Positions 26,123-33,901 of a DNA stretch of 63,768 nt are shown in pieces. Made by a program: the position numbers and the translations under genes. Numbering within the stretch: the first letter of the stretch is position 1; each line of letters opens with the position of its first letter. This DNA is from an uncultured Leptolyngbyaceae cyanobacterium (GTDB lineage: Bacteria > Cyanobacteriota > Cyanobacteriia > Leptolyngbyales > Leptolyngbyaceae): contig CALIDI010000015.1 in NCBI GenBank assembly GCA_938023035.1, positions 1 through 63,768 on the forward strand, given 5' to 3'. The notes under the pieces were generated by a model. That model saw only the letters and a list, made by a program, of their open reading frames with translations, had not been told where the DNA came from and made no database searches.

Positions 26123-27023
26123 TAAAACGGATCCACCGGCCCTGGGGTTCATTGGTTTATTATTGCTGATTGGTACTCTGGCTGCTTCGACTGCGGCTCC
26201 TTTAGCTCGCTTGGCGATGGCATCGACGCATTATTCGTCTCCCTTTGGCTTTAGTTTGGTAATGGCTGCAACGCGGATGAGCCTGGCCGCGATCGCATTT
26301 CTACCAGTTTGGCGCAGAATCATTGATAGCCCGCCGGCTATCAACGCCTGGCGCTGGGCTGTTACTGCGGGAGTGGCTCTGGCGCTACACTTTGTGAGCT
26401 GGCTCAGTTCTCTCAGCTATACCTCAATTGTCGCCTCTACCACCCTTGTGACGACTAGCCCTCTCTGGGTAGCCCTATTCACTTGGGGGTGGGAAGGTGT
26501 CGCACCCCGACGCCTTACCTGCTTAGGCATGGGCTTTGCCCTGATCGGTAGTCTTTTAATTGGAAGTGACGGGGGCAGCGGAAATCCCACCAACTGGCCT
26601 TGGCTGGGTAACGCTTTAGCCCTGCTTGGGGCAATTGCCGCTAGCCTCTACTTTTTAAGTGGGAAGCTGGCTCAACAGCAAGGCCTGTCCATTCGCCACT
26701 ACGCCGCGATCGCCTACACAACGGCAGCGATCATTCTATTCCCTCTACCGATGCTGTTTGGGGCAGATTACTTTTCCTATTCCTATCACACCTACAGCTA
26801 TTTGGGGCTGATGGCGTTAGTTCCCCAAATCATTGGGCATACTAGCCTCAACTGGGCGATGCGCTGGGTGTCTCCTGTGTTTGTCACCTTAGTCATCTTG
26901 CTGGAGCCTGTTTTTGCCGGATTTCTGGGGTTTCTCCTGTTTCAGGAACAGCCGGGATTGAGGATTGTATTGGGGGCTGGGGTGTTGTTGACTGGGATCG
27001 CGATCGCGGCCAAAGCGCAATGA
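26109..27023 (+). CDS. EamA/DMT family transporter
   Basis: A 304-residue inner-membrane protein with about ten hydrophobic helices arranged as two EamA repeats (first around 14-145, second around 165-302). Typical segments are SWLSSLSYTSIVASTTLVTTSPLW and VSPVFVTLVILLEPVFAGFLG. Substrates of this family vary (amino acids, nucleotide sugars, metabolites) and cannot be told from sequence. The start codon overlaps the end of the preceding GAF gene by 14 bases, so translation is probably coupled and the two are one operon. Confidence 0.85.
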   Translation: MQSHNKTDPPALGFIGLLLLIGTLAASTAAPLARLAMASTHYSSPFGFSLVMAATRMSLAAIAFLPVWRRIIDSPPAINAWRWAVTAGVALALHFVSWLSSLSYTSIVASTTLVTTSPLWVALFTWGWEGVAPRRLTCLGMGFALIGSLLIGSDGGSGNPTNWPWLGNALALLGAIAASLYFLSGKLAQQQGLSIRHYAAIAYTTAAIILFPLPMLFGADYFSYSYHTYSYLGLMALVPQIIGHTSLNWAMRWVSPVFVTLVILLEPVFAGFLGFLLFQEQPGLRIVLGAGVLLTGIAIAAKAQ

Positions 27024-27254
27024 AACCTCGAATCCAAGAGGCCAAAACCAACCGAAACTGGAGCGGTACGGCATTAGACCATCGGTTAGGTTAAGCGCTT
27101 GCGACCTCAGCCCTTTTAAGAGAATGGGTTGGTCTGACCACAGTTCCACAGGCCCTCATCGTCCATTCAGGAAAGTAGAGAATGTTCTTTGTATATGTGA
27201 CGATGCTCACATCGGCAGGTGATTGGGATCGCTGGTCGTGACCTGCGTTAACCC

Positions 27255-27337
27255 CATACTAGAAGAGACTCAACTTTAGCCGAGTCATCAACAGGGAACA
27301 CACGACCAGCCGACAGGAGACTGTCGGTTTTTTGTTT
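27255..27337 (+). ncRNA. Small-RNA-like unit, copy 1 (71 bp identical to copy 2)
   Basis: The block 27267-27337 is identical to 27953-28023. It begins with hairpin GACTC-aactttagcc-GAGTC, continues with an unpaired CA-rich stretch (ATCAACAGGGAACACACGAC), and ends with a terminator hairpin CCGACAG-gaga-CTGTCGG plus TTTTTTG. A CATACT at 27255-27260 is placed like a -10 box seven bases before the unit, and is also present before copy 2. The layout (5' hairpin, single-strand core, terminator) resembles cyanobacterial Yfr small RNAs, but the Yfr1 core ACTCCTCACAC is absent. Confidence 0.72.
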
Positions 27338-27642
27338 TTGATCTGTTTTATCTCAATTAATCTTCAAATAGCCTTTAGGCTCAGGTGGCTGTGGATAGAC
27401 TCAGAGTGTTGCAAGCCCAATAGCACTTCATTAGGAGCACTTAATTTTCTACCATAGTAGATTTAGCGAAGTTGTCCATCCGATCAGGAAAACATTGAAA
27501 CCCTTCTGCTGTTTGACCTACAGTTCACCCATCTACAAGGTACAAAGCACCCCTGCCCTTCGCCTAGCCATCCATTGTGAACAGCTTGAGTGATGGATAA
27601 CCCAGATTCATTTAAACTCGCTCGCCCAAGCGTTATAAGTTT
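27338..27642. other. Spacer between small-RNA copy 1 and MITE A2
   Basis: About 300 bases with no gene, hairpin or repeat that I can identify. Confidence 0.4.
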
Positions 27643-27817
27643 GGTTGTCTGGGTGCATGTCACTTTTGCCCTCACCCTTTTCTGGTATGCCCAGACTACT
27701 CCAACCTCTCTCCCAATTCGAGACAGAGACTTTGAGATAGCTTGACCCCCTTCTCCCAGGTTGGGAGAAGGGGGTAGGGGATGATAGCCTAAAAAGGTGA
27801 CAAGCTCTCGGTTGTCT
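27643..27817. mobile_element. MITE-like element, full copy A2, with target duplication
   Basis: The element is 27651-27809 (159 bp). It starts GGGTGCATGTCACTTTTGCC and ends AAAAGGTGACAAGCTCTC, so the ends form an imperfect terminal inverted repeat of about 17 bp. Eight-base direct repeats GGTTGTCT flank it at 27643-27650 and 27810-27817. The inside is non-coding and contains TTCTCCCAGGTTGGGAGAAG, a hairpin. It has inserted between the two small-RNA copies. Confidence 0.85.
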
Positions 27818-27940
27818 GAAGGAACGTTAGACGATTTCACCGAACCTGGCAATTCATCGCCCTTTCTCTGCCGAAACTGGGGTGACCAAGATCACAGGGG
27901 CTAGGTGACCGCGATCGCCCATCCCTTTAGCTTTTTCCCG

Positions 27941-28023
27941 CATACTGAAGAGGACTCAACTTTAGCCGAGTCATCAACAGGGAACACACGACCAGCCGAC
28001 AGGAGACTGTCGGTTTTTTGTTT
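27941..28023 (+). ncRNA. Small-RNA-like unit, copy 2
   Basis: Bases 27953-28023 repeat copy 1 exactly, including both hairpins and the T-run. CATACT at 27941-27946 again precedes the unit by six bases, while sequence further upstream and downstream differs. Conservation of only the unit and the -10-like box between two otherwise unrelated flanks argues for an RNA gene rather than a simple segment duplication. Confidence 0.72.
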
Positions 28024-28055
28024 CTCTCTAATTTTCCTGTATAAAAACAATAGCC

Positions 28056-28112
28056 CGAATCAGGGTTTGAGTCTCGAAGATACTCAAACCCTGATTCGAC
28101 TGCGTTCAGTCG
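28056..28112. terminator. 17-bp perfect inverted repeat plus adjacent hairpin
   Basis: CGAATCAGGGTTTGAGT at 28056-28072 and its exact reverse complement at 28082-28098 enclose a 9-base loop. A second hairpin CGACTG-cgtt-CAGTCG follows at 28097-28112. Read on the minus strand, after the end of the gene at 28156, the large hairpin is followed by GGGCTATTGTTTTTATAC, so it could end that transcript. Its perfection is unusual for a terminator. Confidence 0.6.
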
Positions 28113-28155
28113 CAAGGCGCAATGAGATGAAACATAGGACGTTACAAAAAACAGG

Positions 28156-28758
28156 CTAGCGCATGGCAGACATCGTTGTTTTCCAGGACAGTTCTTTGCA
28201 GAGAATCTCAAGCGCCCGTTGATCGGTGCCATTAAACAACTGCAAGGCAATGAGCTCCTCTAGGACCTGCTGAGTCAGTTGAGCGGCAAACAAACCACCA
28301 GAGCGTAATAGATGACTAAAGTAACAAAATTGAGGTCGATTGACCGAGTTCAGATGAAAGTGGTAAATTTCCGTTTTTGTCATCGTACAAACCGGAGTGT
28401 TGACAGGCACAACAATCCTCGGAATGCCATGAACGCCATAAATATTATCTTTGCTTCCAGTCAGGGTGCCAATCAGGGCGATGCCTAAGAGGGTGCGCGT
28501 TTCAACAATCAAATCTGGGGTAAATAGGGGATCGGGTTCGCTGGAAAGACGCGGCCCCATATTCAAGAACATGGGGTTAAAGAGTTGGGAGTTATAAACG
28601 ACTCCAACGGTTACTGGGCAATCCTTCGCCGCTAACTTAACAAAACTGCCAAATCCATAATCATCTGGTTTTGGGGAGTTTTCTCGACTTTTCTCATCAT
28701 CGACTTCAGCCACGTAATCGCAGTGAGAGTTTGACTTCACGATTTTGCCTAAGCGCAT
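28156..28758 (-). CDS. Conserved cyanobacterial protein, HAS-barrel-like N-terminus
   Basis: 200 residues, soluble. I recognise a cyanobacterial family with the start MRLGKIVKSNSHCDYVAEV, the central NPMFLNMGPRLSSEPDPLFTPD and the end ALEILCKELSWKTTMSAMR. The first 60 residues and GSFVKL/VGVVYNSQL look like a HAS-barrel (the small beta-barrel found in HerA and F1 ATPases); this is an inference. A perfect AGGAGG precedes the start. The degenerate RNase III gene lies 24 bases upstream on the same strand, so they are probably one operon. Confidence 0.7.
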   Translation of the reverse strand: MRLGKIVKSNSHCDYVAEVDDEKSRENSPKPDDYGFGSFVKLAAKDCPVTVGVVYNSQLFNPMFLNMGPRLSSEPDPLFTPDLIVETRTLLGIALIGTLTGSKDNIYGVHGIPRIVVPVNTPVCTMTKTEIYHFHLNSVNRPQFCYFSHLLRSGGLFAAQLTQQVLEELIALQLFNGTDQRALEILCKELSWKTTMSAMR

Positions 28759-28782
28759 TTTGCAGCCTCCTATTGACCCAAA

Positions 28783-29235
28783 CTACAATTCTTCTGGAAA
28801 CGCCGCTCGAAACAAATGGCGAACTGCTTGCCGGGCAGCCTGAAAGCCGCCGTCAAAGTAGATTGCGCCAATTAAGGCTTCTAAGGTTTCTGCCAGCACT
28901 CTGGAATTTTCGTAGGCTTTTTGTTGCTTTTCGCCGATGCCTAGCTTGATGACGGAGCTGACTCCGATATCGGTGGCAATTTTTGCGAGCGTTGCCTCTG
29001 ATTCAAGCGCCTTTTTGGTCTCGGTAATGTCCCCACGGGTTTGATAACCCATACGAATTAAGAGTTCTGTTAAAACGGTTTTTAAGATCGCATCCCCTAA
29101 AACACAATAGGCTTGTTGATCGTCACAGGGCTGACCTTGCTGTTGCTGTTCTAGGGCATGGGCTTTGGTCGTCAGCGATCGCCGGAGAATTGATTTATCA
29201 AAAAAATAATAGTTAAGCTGTTCTTCAAGCGGCAT
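28783..29235 (-). CDS. RNase III-domain protein with altered active site
   Basis: 150 residues forming one RNase III domain, without the C-terminal dsRNA-binding domain. The fold marks are LNYYFFDKSILRRSLTTKAHA at 7-27, LGDAILKTVLTELLIRMGY near 46-64 and LAETLEALIGAIYFDGG near 114-130. The signature NERLEFLGD is here DQQAYCVLGD: the two acidic residues before the GD aspartate are lost (Gln and Cys), and the later aspartate is Glu. Only the GD aspartate and the last glutamate remain, so catalysis is doubtful. Similar proteins are, as I recall, conserved in cyanobacteria. Confidence 0.8.
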   Translation of the reverse strand: MPLEEQLNYYFFDKSILRRSLTTKAHALEQQQQGQPCDDQQAYCVLGDAILKTVLTELLIRMGYQTRGDITETKKALESEATLAKIATDIGVSSVIKLGIGEKQQKAYENSRVLAETLEALIGAIYFDGGFQAARQAVRHLFRAAFPEEL

Positions 29236-29739
29236 GGGATCGGGGTAGGCAGGTAATGGGATGACAGGGTTAAACGAGGAACTGGGGGCTGCAGTTGGGT
29301 TAGGGAGGAGTGAGGTAGGAGAATCAAAAGAGGTTCTATTTTTTATCCTTTGATTGGTTGTAATCGCTATGAGCTGTTGACCATTTGTCTTGAGTGAGGC
29401 CTGGAAACTCGTTGGTGGCTCTCGTGGCTATGCGGCCCTAAAAAAGAAAACAAATGTCGTGAGGCTAGAAAGAGGATGAGTAGCTAGTAGACTAAGGCAT
29501 CAGTCTCTGGCTACCCTCACCCCTCTTTCAGAGTGGGAGAGAGGCTTCGAGCCGTCTCTGCTGCTCCTTTGACGGGAACAGGGGTTGGGGATGAGGGCGG
29601 CTGAGGTGAGTCCAGAAATTTCTGCGATTCAGTACGAGTGTGTCAGATCTGAAGTGCGAATGACACCCCGGAGCATTACCCTAAAATCGTTATTTACCAA
29701 AGTCTTCATCTCGCGAAACGACAATATCTTTGTTCTATT
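29236..29739. other. Intergenic region with repeat B1
   Basis: Two divergent genes flank it. It carries repeat copy B1 (29494-29628). Promoters for both genes should be in the rest; no gene is seen. Confidence 0.45.
29494..29628. repeat. Dispersed repeat family B, copy B1
   Basis: One end reads AAGGCATCAGTCTCTGGCTA followed by CCCTCACCCCTCT; the other reads GTGAGTCCAGAAATTTCTGC. The first end matches the reverse complement of bases 59840-59868 and the second matches the reverse complement of bases 54003-54032. This is the CCCTCACCCC-type intergenic repeat, probably a hairpin-forming relic. Confidence 0.65.
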
Positions 29740-30540
29740 ATGATGCATGGCTTTATCCCACCGGAGCGATATTTTGCCTACCTTACCTGGGTTGCGGTTG
29801 AGGCAATGCCAGATAAGGAAAATGTAGTACTGATCCAACCGGTTGGATCGATTGAGCAGCATGGTCCCCACTTGCCTTTAGTGGTCGATAGCGCGATCGC
29901 CCAGGCGGTTTTGGGAAAGGCCTTTGATTATTTAGAACCGACCGTACCTGCCTACAGCCTACCCAGCCTATACTATGGCAAATCGAATGAGCACTGGCAT
30001 TTTCCCGGTACGGTTACCCTCAGTGCCCAAACCCTCATGGCCGTTTTACTCGAAGTTGGAGAAAGTCTCTACCGGGCGGGGTTTCGCAAGTGGGTACTGA
30101 TGAATGCTCATGGGGGGCAGCCCCAGGTAATGGATTTGGTGGCCAGGGACTTACACCAACGGTATGAGGATTTTTGGGTGTTTCCGTTGTTTACTTGGCG
30201 CGTACCCCATTGTGCCGCAGAGCTGTTAACCCCGCAGGAACTGGAGTTTGGCATTCATGCCGGTGATGCCGAAACCAGCTTGCTGCTGGCCATGCTGCCA
30301 CAACAGGTGCGGTTTGAACAGGCGGTGACCGAATACCCGCCGGATTTGCCAGTGAATAGTTTACTGAGTGTGGAAGGGGCACTGCCCTTTGCCTGGGTTA
30401 CCCGCGACTTGAGTCAGAGCGGGGTATTGGGCGATGCGCGGTCTGCAACGAGAGAGAAAGGCGATCGCCTCTGGGAGTCATTGGCAGAGGGCTGGGCCAG
30501 GGTGATTCGTGATGTTTATCAATTTCGTCCGCCCAGGTAA
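29740..30540 (+). CDS. Creatininase family protein
   Basis: Zinc-dependent amidohydrolase fold of the creatininase/formamide-hydrolase family. The 266 residues keep the metal site: E in QPVGSIEQHGPHLPLVVD near 39-48 (E39, H46, D48), the NAHGGQ motif near 123-128 and the E in HAGDAETSLLL near 174-182. Cyanobacterial members are common, with unknown substrate; real creatininase activity is not implied. It is transcribed alone. Confidence 0.87.
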   Translation: MMHGFIPPERYFAYLTWVAVEAMPDKENVVLIQPVGSIEQHGPHLPLVVDSAIAQAVLGKAFDYLEPTVPAYSLPSLYYGKSNEHWHFPGTVTLSAQTLMAVLLEVGESLYRAGFRKWVLMNAHGGQPQVMDLVARDLHQRYEDFWVFPLFTWRVPHCAAELLTPQELEFGIHAGDAETSLLLAMLPQQVRFEQAVTEYPPDLPVNSLLSVEGALPFAWVTRDLSQSGVLGDARSATREKGDRLWESLAEGWARVIRDVYQFRPPR

Positions 30541-30847
30541 ACCATGGGGCAATGGCAAGCTTGAGTTGAAAATCCTAAGAGGTAAGGATTTTATCGCCCG
30601 AAACCTGACCCCAGAGGCACAGAGAACACAGAGCCATCTACCGGCGTCTTCCGGATCTCTGTGGTCAGGCGCGCAGGTTTTCAGTCTGTTGCATTTATGA
30701 GGCTCAAGACAGCACCCCAAGCGACTCCCCAGCCCGGATGCTAAGTACGCTTGCATCAGCTTTGCAGCTTGCTTCATCTGTAGCTCTAAGCGGTTTGGTT
30801 GACTTTAGGGTCAAGCTTGCCTCTACCATCTTGATCATCTAGGTTCC
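30541..30847. other. Intergenic region, nothing recognised
   Basis: It lies between convergent genes. The segment 30610-30700 contains GAGGCACAGAGAACACAGAG, the kind of sequence found in degraded dispersed repeats, but I cannot pair it with another copy here. No terminator with a T-run is visible. Confidence 0.4.
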
Positions 30848-32695
30848 TTAAAACCCCGACAGCGCTGTCAAAGGAGCGCCTAACCAACCTAAAGTATTTT
30901 GAGCTTGCTGCTCTGAAGGTTCTTTGATTGGCACAATCTGGTAATGTTTAGGGCGTGGCTCAGCCAAGAGGATATGGCCATGTCGTAACTCATCCTGATG
31001 GAAGTAGCTGACCTGGATAATATCGCCAACGGCAAAGTCACTTAAGCGATCGCTCCATTGTTCTGCTGTCACGCGAAATCCATTCAGCGCGATAATTTCA
31101 TCACCTGCGTCGAGCCCAGCACGTTGGGCTGGGCTGCCTGTTTCCACAAACTTGACGAGGGTTTGTCCCTGCTCTGCTTTTAGCACCATGCCCGTAAATG
31201 GGAGATTGTCGCTTTCAGGTTGAAGTTGCAGGCCAAACCAACTGAGGTACTCAGCCAGAGGCAATTCTTCAGTTGTGTGCAAGTATCGGTGAAAGAACTC
31301 GCCCAAGTCAATTGCGGCAACGGCCTCAATAGCCTGTTGTAACTGTTGAGGGCTAAAGCCAACCCCTACTTTGCCATAGTGGTGCCAGAGGTGGCGCAGT
31401 ACATCATCCAGCGATCGCTGGTTTTGGTGCTGATGACGAATCAGTAAATCCAGCAGGAGAGAGACCATTTCACCCTTGAGGTAGTAGGAGATCTGATTGT
31501 TAGGGCTATTGGCATCCTGACGATAAAGCTTAATCCAGGCATCAAAACTCGACTCACTAAGTGGCTGTACCCACCGCCCTGGCGTAGTCAGGTAGCGCGA
31601 AACTTCACGGCTCAGAGCAGTCAGGTAGGTACGACCATCATAAAGCCCTGCTCGTAGGGGGATGAGTAAGTCATAGTAGCTGGTGGTGCCTTCACTGAAC
31701 CAAAGGGAGGGAGTGTAGTTTTCCTGATCGTAGTCGAAGCTTTCCAGGGCTTTGGGGCGGAGTCGCTTAATATTCCATAAATGGAAAAACTCATGGGCCA
31801 CTAGCTGCAAAAAGCGGGTGTATTTGTCTCGACTCCGAAAACCAAACCGTTGGTAGAGCAAGGAACAACTGTTTTGGTGCTCTAGTCCTCCGTAGCCGTT
31901 GGTTGTCAAATGCAGGAGAAACAGGTAGCGCTGGTAGGGAAGCCCCCCAAATAGGTCAGCTTCAGCTTGCACGATCTTTTGAATGTCGCTGATGAGTTGA
32001 TCAGAGTTCAGATTACCTTCGCCCCAAACAGCCAGTTGATGGGGCTTGCCTGCTACTTCAAATTCATAGACTGCATGGGTGCCAATTTCAAAGGGGCTAT
32101 CGACTAGGGTGTCAAAGTCAGCGGCTAGAAAGCTGTGAGGAGTTGGGCCATTGGGTAAAGCTGTTGTGACGTGCCAGCCCGGTGGCGGTGCGATCGCCAC
32201 TTCAATCGGGACGCGTTCATAGCCAGGAATATAGAAAAACAAAGCAGCTCCATTAAAATACCCATGCGTGCGATCTAGGTGATTGGTTCTAACCGTCAGT
32301 TCATTAGCATAGACTCGATACCGCACAATTAAGTGCGTAATTCCCTGAGTCGTAATCTGCCAGCGGTTTTTACTTAACTTCTGCCAGGGTAAAAGAGTAT
32401 TGGGCGAATCTCCTGCTAAAGCCGAAAAATCTTGCACATGGCGCGCATACTCGCGGATCAGGTAGGAGCCAGGAGTCCAAACCGGCATATGCAAATCAAG
32501 GTTGGGTTGCTGCCAGCCCGTCACAGTCAAGGTGATTTCAAACAAATGGGTCTCTGGCTCTGGCATCGCAACTCGATAAGCCAGCTTGGCAGACTCCTGC
32601 GATCGCTCCGCCACTACTTCAGCCGTGATCCCAATCAATGCAGGAACTGTCTGGGACACAGGCCCCTGTTCGCAATCAAAGGCGTCTTGATTCAT
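30848..32695 (-). CDS. M61 family (glycyl aminopeptidase-like) peptidase with PDZ domain
   Basis: A 615-residue zinc metallopeptidase. An N-terminal beta-domain spans about 40-210, then the gluzincin domain with HEFFH in LVAHEFFHLWNIKRL near 298-304 and the downstream glutamate in WFSEGTTSYYDLL near 333. A PDZ domain covers about 505-575 (AGLDAGDEIIALNGFRVTAEQW). No signal peptide is obvious, so it is likely cytoplasmic. It starts 15 bases after the stop of the CRP-like gene, which suggests co-transcription. Confidence 0.9.
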   Translation of the reverse strand: MNQDAFDCEQGPVSQTVPALIGITAEVVAERSQESAKLAYRVAMPEPETHLFEITLTVTGWQQPNLDLHMPVWTPGSYLIREYARHVQDFSALAGDSPNTLLPWQKLSKNRWQITTQGITHLIVRYRVYANELTVRTNHLDRTHGYFNGAALFFYIPGYERVPIEVAIAPPPGWHVTTALPNGPTPHSFLAADFDTLVDSPFEIGTHAVYEFEVAGKPHQLAVWGEGNLNSDQLISDIQKIVQAEADLFGGLPYQRYLFLLHLTTNGYGGLEHQNSCSLLYQRFGFRSRDKYTRFLQLVAHEFFHLWNIKRLRPKALESFDYDQENYTPSLWFSEGTTSYYDLLIPLRAGLYDGRTYLTALSREVSRYLTTPGRWVQPLSESSFDAWIKLYRQDANSPNNQISYYLKGEMVSLLLDLLIRHQHQNQRSLDDVLRHLWHHYGKVGVGFSPQQLQQAIEAVAAIDLGEFFHRYLHTTEELPLAEYLSWFGLQLQPESDNLPFTGMVLKAEQGQTLVKFVETGSPAQRAGLDAGDEIIALNGFRVTAEQWSDRLSDFAVGDIIQVSYFHQDELRHGHILLAEPRPKHYQIVPIKEPSEQQAQNTLGWLGAPLTALSGF

Positions 32696-32710
32696 TAGCG
32701 GCCTATTATC

Positions 32711-33400
32711 CTATTGGACTTTACTAGCTAAGTGGGCCAACTGCTTTAAGTTCATTAAATAGATGGTGTTGTTAGTCGAGTCAATTTTAATCCAGCCTTT
32801 GCTATCCAGCCTTTCCATGATCTTTGTCGTCTCTTCGACTCCAATATCGCTGACATCAGCCAAATCCTTATAAGGGATATTGTAAATTTCAGTACCCATT
32901 GCCGTTTCTTCCCCATAGGTTTCGCCCAGGGTCACCAGGGTATTTGCGAGCTTTACCGCTGGAGGCTGGTGCCTCAGTTGAAAGCGCAGGTTAGTCAAGC
33001 GCAGGCGACGCACCATCAGTTGCAACATTCGATGATGCAGTTGCGGATCTTTAAATAGCGTTTGAATAAAGCGTTGAGCTGAAATACTCACCAGCTTTAC
33101 CGGCGATAGGGCAATGACATCGGTTGAACGAGGAGACTCATCTAAAATTGCCATTTCACCAAAAAAGTCTCCCTTTCCCAGAATTGCTAAGGTCACAACC
33201 TCTTCCCCCGAAGAGAGCCGACGCACTTTGACCCACCCTGAGACAATGAAGTACACTGCATTGCCCCAGGCATCTTCCATTAATACAGCTCGATTCGCAG
33301 GATACTCATGTTCCACCGCAACCGAGAGTAACCAGTCAAGGGTTTCAGCATTGGCGGCACTTAACAGAGGAAATAGCTCACTAAAGGCTTCTGTTTGCAT
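32711..33400 (-). CDS. CRP/FNR family transcriptional regulator
   Basis: 229 residues: an N-terminal cyclic-nucleotide-binding beta-roll (about 10-125), a long dimer helix (about 128-150) and a C-terminal winged helix-turn-helix (about 170-222; YKDLADVSDIGVEETTKIMERL). The phosphate-binding cassette reads FGEMAILDESPRSTDV, which keeps the E and the R-S pair of cAMP-binding CRPs. No FNR-type cysteines are present. It is the first gene of a two-gene unit with the M61 peptidase, whose expression it may share. Confidence 0.88.
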   Translation of the reverse strand: MQTEAFSELFPLLSAANAETLDWLLSVAVEHEYPANRAVLMEDAWGNAVYFIVSGWVKVRRLSSGEEVVTLAILGKGDFFGEMAILDESPRSTDVIALSPVKLVSISAQRFIQTLFKDPQLHHRMLQLMVRRLRLTNLRFQLRHQPPAVKLANTLVTLGETYGEETAMGTEIYNIPYKDLADVSDIGVEETTKIMERLDSKGWIKIDSTNNTIYLMNLKQLAHLASKVQ

Positions 33401-33901
33401 GAAAACTCAGAAAAGGAAACGAAGGAAAGAGATCGCGGGGAGGTTATCCAATGATGGGCTGTTGATTCAGCCCTGCGCCTAAGACAGTGTGATGATTAAG
33501 AGGCTGATACTCGTCTGACATAGGTAGACCTTGCCAGCAGCAGCACCCCGGTATCAAACAAAAATGACCCTCAACAGACTTTGAGAATCGATACCTACCT
33601 TTATTAGACTGCCTTTTCTAAGGATTTGCGATCGAATATGCCAGAAATACTAGCAATCTTTTTAGATAACTCACAGAGAAAGATCGCAAGATGTATCAGA
33701 ATGTTGAGAATCTAGACTGTGAGACTCGCCTCAGACAATCGTTTCTGAGCAAGCACGCTGTACCTAGGTTCTATAATCATCCCCTTGGTCAGACTGCTGA
33801 GGCTAAAACCAAGTGCTCAACCGCCAGTGCTCAATTGGCTTTCTGAGGTGCGGTCGCTACGTTTCCCATAACGTAGATTCCCAGTCTACCTTGTCAGAAC
33901 C
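33401..33901. other. Intergenic region with repeat D4
   Basis: The promoter of the CRP-like gene should be in 33400-33550. Bases 33551-33597 have GGTATC and GATACC arms about 33 apart. Repeat copy D4 (inverted) is at 33781-33826. No gene is seen. Confidence 0.45.
33781..33826 (-). repeat. Dispersed ~45-bp repeat, copy D4 (inverted)
   Basis: Read on the minus strand: CGGTTGAGCACTTGGTTTTA followed by GCCTCAGCAGTCTGACCAAG. It is the best match to the consensus of the family and lies downstream of the inositol-phosphatase gene's convergent flank. Confidence 0.75.

Noticed and set aside
27267-27337. Assignment of the duplicated unit as Yfr1
   Set aside because: The conserved Yfr1 core ACTCCTCACAC is not present, so I only note similar architecture.
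27484-27852. 122-codon minus-strand frame
   Set aside because: Covers MITE copy A2 and its flanks; the element is non-coding.
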